Source of the DNA: Entophlyctis helioformis
Taxonomy: Eukaryota > Chytridiomycota > Chytridiomycetes > Chytridiales > Chytriomycetaceae
DNA: 19,953 nucleotides
Direction: 5' to 3'
NCBI GenBank assembly: GCA_025526915.1
Contig: JAHLKH010000328.1
Span: 1 to 19,953, forward strand
Part shown: positions 1 through 8,217 of the stretch, piece by piece
Layout of the letters: the number at the start of each line of letters is the position of its first letter
How positions within the stretch are numbered: the stretch's first letter is position 1
Program-made: the position numbers and the translations under genes
Notes under the pieces: model-generated
The model's input: only the letters and a program-made list of their open reading frames with translations
Told to the model about the DNA's origin: nothing
Databases searched by the model: none

Positions 1-2662
1 GATTGCCCAGTTCACTTGGAATACTTCCAGATAGCTGATTCTGGTGGAGATACCTGCAACCAATCAACATGTCAGTCCACCTGCATACAGACACATGAGA
101 CATTAACATGCTTACAGCCAAGTCAGATTGACAAGCTTGCCAAGTTCAGGTGGAATACTTCCAGACAGCTGGTTGTTGAAAAGAGTCCTTGAATCTTCAA
201 TTCAGTCCACCTGCATACAGGCACATGAAGCAATGCAATACTTACAGGCAAGTCAGATTGACCAGATTGCCCAGCTCACTTGGAATACTTCTAGACAGCT
301 GATTCTGGTGGAGATACCTGCAACCATCAACATGTCAGTCCACCTGCATACAGACACATGAGACATTAACATGCTTACAGCTGTGTCAGATTGACCAGAT
401 TGCCCAGTTTAGGTGGAATACTTCTAGACAGCTGGTTCATGTGAAGACACCTGCAATCATCAACATGTCAGTCCATCTGCATACAGACACATAAGAAATT
501 GCGATTCTTACAGCTGTGTCAGATTGACCAGATTGCCCAGCTCACTTGGAATACTTCCAGACAGCTGATTCTGGTGGAGATACCTGCAACCATCAACATG
601 TCAGTCCACCTGCATACAGACACATGAGACATTAACATGCTTACAGCTGTGTCAGATTGACCAGATTGCCCAGCTCAGGTGGAATCATTCCTGTCAGCTG
701 GTTCATGTGAAGACACCTGCAATCATCAATTCAGTCCACCTGCATACAGACACATGAGACATTAACATGCTTACAGCTGTGTCAGATTGACCAGATTGCC
801 CAGTTCACTTGGAATACTTCCAGACAGCTGATTCTGGTGGAGATACCTGCAATCATCCTCTGAGTTCATCTGCAAACAGACACATGAGACATTAACATGC
901 TTACAGCTGTGTCAGATTGACCAGATTGCCCAGCTCACTTGGAATACTTCCAGACATCTGGTTGTTGAAAAGACCACTGCAGTCTTCACTTCAGTCCATC
1001 AGCAATCATGTACAGGCACCTCCATGCAATGCTTACAGGCAAGTCAGATTGACCAGATTGCCCAGCTCACTTGGAATACTTCCAGATAGCTGATTCTGGT
1101 GGAGATACCTGCAACCATCAACATGTCAGTCCACCTGCATACAGACACATGAGACATTAACATGCTTACAGCTGTGTCAGATTGACCAGATTGCCCAGCT
1201 CACTTGGAATACTTCCAGACATCTGGTTGTTGAAAAGACCACTGCAGTCTTCACTTCAGTCCATCAGCAATCATGTACAGGCACCTCCATGCAATGCTTA
1301 CAGGCAAGTCAGATTGACCAGATTGCCCAGCTCACTTGGAATACTTCCAGACAGCTGGTTTTTGTGAAGATCCCTGCAATCTTCAACTCAGTCTATCTGT
1401 ACACAGACACATGAGACAATCAAAAGCTTACAGCACAGTCAATTTGACAAGGCTGCCCAGTTCACTTGGTATGACTCCTGACAGTTGGTTATTCCATAGA
1501 CCCCTGCCATAATCAAGTCAGTCCATCTACAGGCAGTCACATGAGACATTAACATGCTTACAGATGAGTCAGATTGACCAGATTGACCAGCTCAACTGGG
1601 ATTCTGCCTTTCAGTCTGTTGCTGTTGAGATACCTACAACCTTCAAGTCAATCCATCTGCAACCAAATACATGAGACATAGCCATCCTTACAGTTCAGCC
1701 AGATTTTTCAGCTTGAATATGCAACCAGGCACCTCCTTGAGCTCATTTCCTGAAAGGTCCCTGTTTTCCATCATGTCAGCCATCAGAATCAACCCATGTT
1801 ACAATAGTCACAACCAACTCACAGAATCTCCAAGTTGGCCAGATTGCCAACCGTTTCAGGAAGCACTCCAAGTCTGCACTTTGTGATCTTCCTACAAGTG
1901 ACTGTCTGTCAGATGCCACATTCATCTGCAGTAAATGAAAGTCAACATACAGCTCTGTCAGACTGATCATCTTGCCAATGACAGAGATGTCACTGATTGC
2001 CTTGCCTCCAATCCACCTGTCCAATCAGGGTCAGCCATGTTCAATCAAGGCAGAGCAGCACAGTCCTTACAGCTTTGCCAGATTGGTTAGATTGGCAATG
2101 GTGTCTGGGAGCTCTGTGATCTGATTGTTGCACACATTGCTTTGAGGGTGTGAGTGGTTGCCAGTTCAAGCCAGACAATGCATGGTGCTCACAGTGTTTT
2201 GAGTTCAGTGAGATTGCCAATGGATGCTGGCAACTGTGTGATCTGGTTATCAGCAATGTCACTTTGGATTGCACTCAATGTCAGTCACTTTCACCACAGC
2301 AGCCACTGGCACACAACTCACAGCTCATCAAGATGAGTCAGCTTGAAGATAAAGTGCGGTACAGATCCCTGCAGGTTGTTTTGTCCAAGCCGCCTGTTGC
2401 TCAATGTCAGCCAGAATGCCACATCAGCAGGCCATAGAAGCATGCTCACAATGATGTCAACTTGGTCAGCTGGCAGATGCCTGGTGGGATTTCACCCTCA
2501 AGCTCATTCTGGTCAAGCCACAGCTCCTTGAGCATCCTCAGGCGTCCAATGTCCTTGGGGATATTGCCAGACAGACTGCAACCAGTCAACCGCCTGTTTG
2601 CTCATAGCAATGTTTGGTGCATCAGTTGCTTGTCAACCAGCATGCAGACAGCAATACTTACA
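1..2662 (-). repeat. LRR exon array: one LRR per exon, every boundary phase 2
   Basis: Read on the minus strand. Acceptors and donors define exons 2593-2450 (144 bp, two LRRs), 2393-2322, 2261-2193, 2139-2071, 2016-1951, 1891-1823, 1760-1692, 1633-1562, 1503-1432, 1373-1302, 1241-1170, 1108-1037, 976-905, 846-775, 716-645, 583-512, 450-379, 317-246, 187-116 and 53-<1. Each is 72 bp (older ones 66-69 bp), ends in the first two bases of a Leu codon before GTAAGN or GTGAGN, and resumes after CAG, AAG or TAG. A typical unit reads YLHQNQLSGSIPSELGNLVN. Introns are 53-68 bp. No stop codon interrupts any exon. Units in 1-1700 are nearly identical, introns included; units in 1760-2593 are diverged and include non-plant-type repeats such as DIADNQITQLPASIGNL. 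Confidence 0.88.
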
Positions 2663-5256
2663 GGGCAGTCAAGTTGTGCTGCTCATCCCACTCCAGCTGC
2701 CACTTTGGATTGATGCGTTTGGCAGAATCGTCATAGAGATTCATCAGCTCGCCTGTTGGACGCTCAGAGTTGACTGTGATCTCGCTGTCCTTGGCCCACT
2801 CTGGGAAGATGGAGCACAAGATTTCGAGATCAGAGGCACCGTCTTGCACCTTGACAACAGCAGCTATCATTTGAACACAATGTGGTAAGCAGACGCTAGT
2901 GGATGAACAGAACACAAACAATGACACACCACAACTGGCCTGGTTGCCATGGCCAATGCCTTGACAATTGAGGAAAAGTCGGGCGATCATCAGGCTTGAT
3001 GTTGAGCAGGTCTTGAGAGTAGCCTGCAGACTTGCCACACATCGGCACTGATGTTGTCTGGTCGCTGGAGTTGGTCGGCTGCCTGTGCCAAGACATCCTG
3101 AGCAAGGACGCCAAATGCATAGACATCAACAGGTGGCTGAAGCCTCTGCTGTTCATCAGTATCTGCTTGCCCAGCGCCTCTTGTTTTGGCTTCAGGTGCC
3201 ATGTACTTGGCATCACTGGTGCTGTGGGTGGATCCTGCCAAGGCGCGAATAGACTGCATGCCGACACTGATCTTGACCTTGCTGCCCTTGGAGTCTGTCG
3301 TGTCTGTGTGAGTGCCCGCCAGTTGGCATCAGCAACAACAACAAGACGGTCGACTGACCGAGATGGATGCGGCTCATTGAGAGACTGCCATGGACGACCG
3401 GTGATCTTGGTGCAAACACATGCAGGTACTTGAGGCCGCGCGCAATACAAACCAGAACACGCAGACGCTCGTGTACACTCAGATCAGGATGGGCAGCCAA
3501 GTACGACTTGAGATCGTAGCCCATGTACGGCATGGCAATGAATGGCTTCCTGTCGTCCTTGCCCTTGAGACAGATGCCCGTGATGGGCAGCAGGTTGGCG
3601 TGACTGAGCTTGAACCACTGGCGTGCCTCGTACTCGATACTGGTGGACACAGTCTCGTCCAGGCTGTGCTTGAACTCCTTGACGATGATCTCGCTGCCAT
3701 CCATCTTGGCCTTGTACACCATGAAAGTGCCGTTGGAGTCCTCAGGGACGGCTGAGATGAGAAAGTCGTCATGGCGAAGGTGGAGAGTACGGGGACGGAG
3801 GAATCTGTACAGCGTCGTGTGTCAGTGGATGGACATGGAGTGGTGGTGGCAGCCACTGGCAGCAACACGCACTGCAGGATCTTGTCTGTCTTGGTGTCGA
3901 TCAGGTTGAGCTTCTTGGCCGTGTGCATGAGCATGACAGCAGAGTCCACTTGCATGGCGAGCGAGATCAGCTGGTGGGTGGAGAGTGTCAGTCAGCCAAG
4001 TGCACAGATCCATGAGAGCAAAGCGATCGTCACGCACCTCCTTGATCTTGGCAAGACGGCTTCTGTATCCAGCCATCTGGGCTTCAACCTCGGCCCTCTT
4101 GGCTCCAGTGACAATCTTGTACCAGCTGCCGGTCGTGCTGGTGCCAGCCCTGATGGACTTCTGAACTTGCTTGAGCAGATCCACCAGCTCGGCGCACTTT
4201 CCGCGCACATCGGTAGAGAACCACTGGTTGGCCATGGGTGCAAGGATCGCCTTGAGTTCCTTGAGGTCGGCCAGGAAGCTCTTCAGACCACCAATGCTGT
4301 CCACGCCGTCCTTGACATTCGTGAGGATGTTGTCAATGATGCCAATGGCGACAGCAATGCCTGGGATCGGCACAAAGTGCGATGCAGCCTTGGCAGCAGA
4401 GATGACGGTCGAGGCGACTTCGAGACCGTTGGTGGCGAGGAAACGCGTCACGGCCTTGACGCTGCTGCCGTCGGTCTTCTTGGGAGCCTTGCGGATCATG
4501 TCGACAAACTCGACGACAGTGCTGCTGAGCGTGACAATGTTGGAGATGGTGGCCGTGTCAATGTCCACCTCGTCCTCGCCAACTTTCTTGAGGAACGAGT
4601 TGCAGGCGGTCGTGAGTGTCTCTTGGTTCTTGAGTGCCGATCCGAGGACACCCTTGAGCTTCTTGAATGACTCATCCACTTTTGCAGTCTGTTCGACTCG
4701 AGCAGCCTGGGCCAGCGAGTCGTCTCAACGACGGCGGCAGCAGAACGGGTTCCTCGAGGATCTGGCTCTGCAGCTCGAACAGCCTGCTGGCATGCCCGTT
4801 GATGGCACTGACCAGATCGTCAGGCTTGGAGAGATCCATCGACTCGACCGACTGCGTCTCGTTCCTTAGGATCATAAGCAACTGGCGCTGGAACTGCAGG
4901 GATCGTCAGCATTGTCAGTCTGTGTGGGTCGCAAGACAGCAGCAGTGGCTGAGGCAGCAGTGTGTGCACGGCCACACCTTGTTGTCATTGCCTTGGCCAC
5001 AACGGCCTGCTGATTGGCACAGCTTTGGAGCAGCGGATCGCTGCTCGTCATCCTCGACGGTCGAGACAGAGGACGAGGCGCTCCTGGCAAAAGCCGCTGG
5101 TGGGCTATTGTCGAGCTCGCTGCCGCAGGCGAGGCGGTCGTACCACTTGCTCAGCTTGCTCTTGCTGCTGGCGGTCACACTTGGAGCAGAGCTGGGACGG
5201 GGCGACGCTGGCGGCGACAGTCCGTCCGACGGGCTGTTGTTGGGGCTGACGGTCAT
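1..5256 (-). CDS. MLKL-like helical domain / pseudokinase / leucine-rich-repeat protein, 3' end outside window
   Basis: Start chosen at the ATG at 5256. Exons that join in phase: 5256-4978, 4893-4038, 3970-3873, 3804-3359, 3294-2966, 2895-2662 (the 2965-2896 intron is the least certain), then the LRR exons. About 746 residues precede the LRRs and at least 490 residues of LRR follow. Order: Ser/Pro-rich leader (about 1-90); helical region (about 165-380) containing a hydrophobic FVPIPGIAVAIGIIDNI stretch, like the MLKL N-terminal/HeLo class; a degenerate kinase-like domain (about 412-670); then LRRs of the LxGxIPxxLGNLxxL plant type. No signal peptide is seen, so it is probably cytosolic. By analogy with MLKL and fungal or plant HeLo proteins, an LRR-sensing, membrane-acting defence or cell-death role is possible; that is inference. 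Two frame breaks (about 4715 in a CCC run, about 3020 in an AA) each fit one extra base. It could instead be an ordinary TKL kinase-LRR signalling protein. Confidence 0.75.
2966..3804 (-). other. Pseudokinase (TKL-like) domain of the LRR gene
   Basis: Encoded by exons 3804-3359 and 3294-2966, joined over a 64-bp intron (3358-3295, GTCAGT...GACAG) that restores SMSRIHL-DSKGSKVKIS. Landmarks in order: no glycine-rich loop before FMVYKAK; a VAIK-type lysine in IIVKEFK; an alpha-C-like glutamate region EYEARQWFKL; hinge-like FIAMPYMGYDL; catalytic-loop position VVHGSLSMSRIHL, where HRD is replaced by HGS; KVKISVGM where KISDFG is expected, so the metal-binding Asp is missing; KYMAPEA (APE motif present); PPVDVYAFGV; and DDRPTF near the end. 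This is a kinase fold that probably lacks phosphotransfer. The reading frame slips once, near 3020, before DLLNIKPDDRPTF. Confidence 0.75.
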
Positions 5257-5579
5257 AGTCGTCCTTGGGTCTATCTCTTGGTCTCTTGGTGAAGGCTTGC
5301 TCCAGTCCACCGTCAGCAACCTGCAGACGCCAGATGCCACACAGCTCGGCCGCTCACCAGGCGTTTGGTTGTTGTCTTCAGAGGCAACTCAGTCCGCCGC
5401 GTCCAAGCCAGTGGTCATCGGCAACACATGCCGCATCACAAGTCGGATGGTCCCATGTTGCTGATGGGGCTGTGTGGCTGTCTGCCGCGAGCATTGGTGG
5501 ACAGCCACTGCCAGATGCACTTCTGGCTGGCAAGTGGGCAGGCAGATCGGCACTGCAAGTGTATAGTCAGCCGTCTGCG
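5257..5579. other. Intergenic: ankyrin 3' side and LRR-kinase 5' leader
   Basis: This 323-bp stretch lies between the ankyrin stop (5580) and the LRR-kinase ATG (5256). An open frame in phase with that ATG extends upstream to an ATG at 5340, so a longer N-terminus is possible. On the minus strand a CAACAACCAAACG stretch followed by a GTGAGC donor-like site near 5357 suggests a 5' leader, possibly with an intron. No other gene is seen. Confidence 0.4.
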
Positions 5580-6490
5580 TCAGATCTGCTCATGGCGAGG
5601 ATGCTCATGCAGCCAGCTGGCAATGTGGTCGTCGCCCTTCTTCCTCGCCCACGAAGCCGCTCTGTCAGCATCGCCTTCACGAGAGTTGAGATGCAGGAAG
5701 TCAACGACGGCGAGATGGCCATGCTTGGCAGCATTCGCCATCGCCTGCCAAGTGCAGCCTTCCGTCCTGTGCTGATGCAGCCACACGATCGCATCCAGAT
5801 GCCCACAGGCAGCAGCATGGTCCATGGCACGTGTGGTGCAGGCAGCGCTTCCTGCCTCGTGCAGCATCTGGACAATGGCAAGATGGCCGTTGCAAGCCGC
5901 CTTGTCCATTGCCGCATAGTCATCAACAGTGTCGTGCTGCTCAAGGTCGACGCCGTGCTCCTTGACAAGGTGGCACAGCAGGCCGGTGTAGCCATGAGCA
6001 ATAGCCATCCAGCCGCGCACAGCATGCTGAAAGTCGAGCAGATCCCACCAGCCGTTGCACATGGGCACATGGAGGAGGCAGCCGTCCATGGGCAGCGTGT
6101 TGAACTCGCCGGCCGAGTAGCGGTTGATGCTCTCAAGGAACTCGTGCTGGTCGCTGTCCTGCTCTGGCAACCGTGCTCGCAGACGTGGTACATGGGGCGT
6201 GTCTTGACGAGCAGCAAGTCGCCGTGGCTGTCAGAACCAAGCCATGCGTCTGGCAGCAGCTGCAGGTCGCCCTGCCAGTCGAGTGTGATGGCGTCTCGCC
6301 ACAGCACACGGACGACGTCGTCGAGCAGGCGGCTGTCGCTGTCGAGCATGCCATTGGCAAACAGAGCAAAGGAGCCTGCTGCTGTGAGAGTCGCTGGCTG
6401 GACATCTGCAGGCCTGCTGGTCCAGAGACTGCTGCCAGACAGGTGTGGCTCGCTGTCCTTGCTGCTGTCCGTGCTGCTGTTGGCAGACAT
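5580..6490 (-). CDS. Ankyrin-repeat protein of the chytrid type
   Basis: The start is the ATG at 6490 in the context CAACAACCGCAATGTCTGCC, preceded by a CAA-rich leader; the stop is TGA at 5580. About 303 residues once one frame break near 6165-6180 is bridged (one base appears missing; the frame of LLLVKTRPMYHVC changes to the frame of DSDQHEFLESINRYSAGEF). The C-terminal 120 residues are degenerate ankyrin repeats: NGHLAIVQMLHEAG, CGHLDAIVWLHQHRTEGCT, HGHLAVVDFLHLN, DDHIASWLHEH. The N-terminal part (WRDAITLDWQGDLQLLPDAWLG) resembles the capping region of the same lineage-expanded families. Such proteins are usually protein-binding scaffolds; no partner can be named. It is followed on the same strand by the LRR-kinase gene, and a retroelement fragment abuts its 5' leader. 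Confidence 0.7.
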
Positions 6491-6550
6491 TGCGGTTGTT
6501 GTGTTGTTGGGCAAGATGGACGCGGTGGCTGGCACGCGACGTTGAGCCAG

Positions 6551-8194
6551 ATCCAGGCGGTGGTGGTGCGGCTCGCTCATGCCGGCCACCAGGGACAAGC
6601 CTGCACTGTTCGCCGTCTGCGTGCGCACCACTACTGGCCGGACATGGCTGCGTCGGTCGGCCGCTTTGTGGGCTCGTGCGACGCCTGCCAGCGGTTCAAC
6701 TCGTCGACCAGGCTCCTGCCGGTCTGCTGCACCCGCTGCCCATCCCTGCCGACCGCTTCCAGTCTGTGGCCTGCGACATTGCGTTCATGCCCATGTCGGA
6801 CGAGGGGCAACGACGCTGTGTTTGTGGTTGTGGATCGCCTGACAAAGCTTGTCAAGTGCGTGCCGACGCGACGCGATGCGACTGCCGAGTATCTTGCCGC
6901 GCTGTTCCTCAACCGATGGGTGCTCGCTGGCCACGGCCTGCCGTCGTCTATCGTCTCGGACCGCGACGCTCGCTTCCTATCTGCCTTCTGGACGGCGCTC
7001 TGTGCGGCGCTGGACATTGAGCAAGTCATGGCAACAGCCCGCCACCAGGAGACCGACGGCCAGTCCGAACGCACCATCCGCACGCTCAAGGACCTGCTGT
7101 CCAAGTACGCCAACCACCGCGGCAGCAACTGGGAGCACATGCTCGATGCGGCTGTCCACGCCCTCAACTCTGCTCCAAGTGCATCGACCGGCTATGCTCC
7201 GTACTTTCTTGCCTTTGGTCTCGAGCCTCGCACGCTGCCACACGAGCCTGCAGCATCGTCGCCGCCTGCTGTCCGCGACCTGCTTGCTGCCATTGACAAG
7301 GCTCGCGTGGATGCCACAGCCAACCTGACCAAGGCTCAAGAACGGCAGAAGTGCAACGCTGACCGCCACCGTCGGGATGCTCCTGCCTACGCTGTCGGCG
7401 ACATGGTCATGCTGCAAGCCGCCGGCATTGTGTGGCCCACCGACACGCATCGCCCCAATGCGTTCCTGCCCAACTGGCTGGGTCCATTCCCGATCACAGA
7501 GGTCAATGCCGCACTGGATGGTCTCAACTGCAAGCTGGCTCTGCACCCGACCATGCATCGCCTGCATCCGTGGTTCCACGTCCGTCTGCTGAAGCCGTAC
7601 CGCGATCCGGCCGCCGCTTTCCCTGGCCGGCCACTGCCTGCTCAGCCACCTGCAGTCGCCTTTGCTGATGACTCAACAGCAGCTGAATGGGAGATTGACG
7701 CGATTGTTGGACACAAGGTCGCTCGCAACGGCCATCGCTCGTTTGTGGTCTCGTACCTCGGTTACGGCCCGCAACACAACGAGTACCGCTCAGAGGCCGA
7801 GCTACGTGAGACTGCACCTGATCTGCTGGATCAGTACCTTTCTGCTTTATTGGATGCCCGCCCATCCACACCTCAACCAACTCGCCGCGTGCCTGTTCCA
7901 GTGGATCGCAACGCCTCTGCTCCCCTGCGTCGAAGCAATCGTGTTGCAGGCGTTCAACATGGCAATGCTCATGTTGCCTCTCTCTCTTGTGCTGAGGAAC
8001 CGTTACATGGAGATCCCTCGTCTAGAGGGGCTGTAAGGAGTGGCAGCAACCATCGCCGCGCATTTCGCCGCCTGACAAGCCATGCAGTGGTCGACCCACT
8101 CACAAGGCTTGTCAGTGTCAAGTCTTACACTGCTACCAAGCGAACAAAGCATGAACAACGTGTGTTTACTGTAAACCGAGAGCCTGTCATGTAG
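6551..8194 (+). mobile_element. Ty3/Gypsy chromovirus fragment: integrase plus chromodomain, 5'-truncated and frame-broken
   Basis: In order: an integrase zinc-binding HHCC domain (RLAHAGHQGQ... HHYWPDM ... CDACQRFN); an rve catalytic core with the DDE triad (Asp in VACDIAFMP, Asp in SDRDARFLS, Glu in DGQSERTIRTL); a GPF/Y-like region (NWLGPFPITEV); HPWFHVRLLKPY; and a chromodomain (WEIDAIVGHK ... YLGYGPQHNEYRSEAELRE ... LLDQYL). Two single-base breaks flank the first catalytic Asp: near 6709 a base seems lost, and at the GGGG at 6804-6807 a base seems gained, so that segment is read in another frame. No gag, protease, reverse transcriptase or RNase H lies upstream, because the ankyrin gene occupies that DNA. 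The frame stays open to 8194, past the chromodomain. An AATAAA occurs at 8197. Probably a dead remnant. Confidence 0.88.
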
Positions 8195-8217
8195 GCAATA
8201 AACAATATTGGTAACAT

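Noticed and set aside
1..1700. About 130-bp repeats resembling a CRISPR array or satellite DNA
   Set aside because: The period equals exon (72) plus intron (58-62). Each unit translates on the minus strand into an LRR with splice sites in fixed places, and there are no short palindromic repeats with unique spacers.
3771..4670. 299-residue plus-strand open frame
   Set aside because: Antisense shadow of the helical-domain exon; no family motifs, and the minus strand has consistent splicing and domain structure.
4978..5090. A frameshift in the first LRR-kinase exon into the DPLLQSCANQQ frame
   Set aside because: The original frame continues cleanly to a GTGTGG donor at 4977 and joins in phase 0 to FQRQLLMILRNE at 4893, so no shift is needed.
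6165..6190. A 26-bp GT-AG mini-intron explaining the ankyrin frame break (similarly 25- or 40-bp ones in the LRR-kinase gene)
   Set aside because: All well-supported introns in the window are at least 53 bp. Single-base indels explain these sites equally well and are also required in PDH E1-beta, where no intron fits.
6173..6550. Upstream part of the long plus-strand open frame as part of the integrase protein
   Set aside because: No retroelement similarity here; it is the antisense of the ankyrin gene, which has clear repeats and a proper start context.
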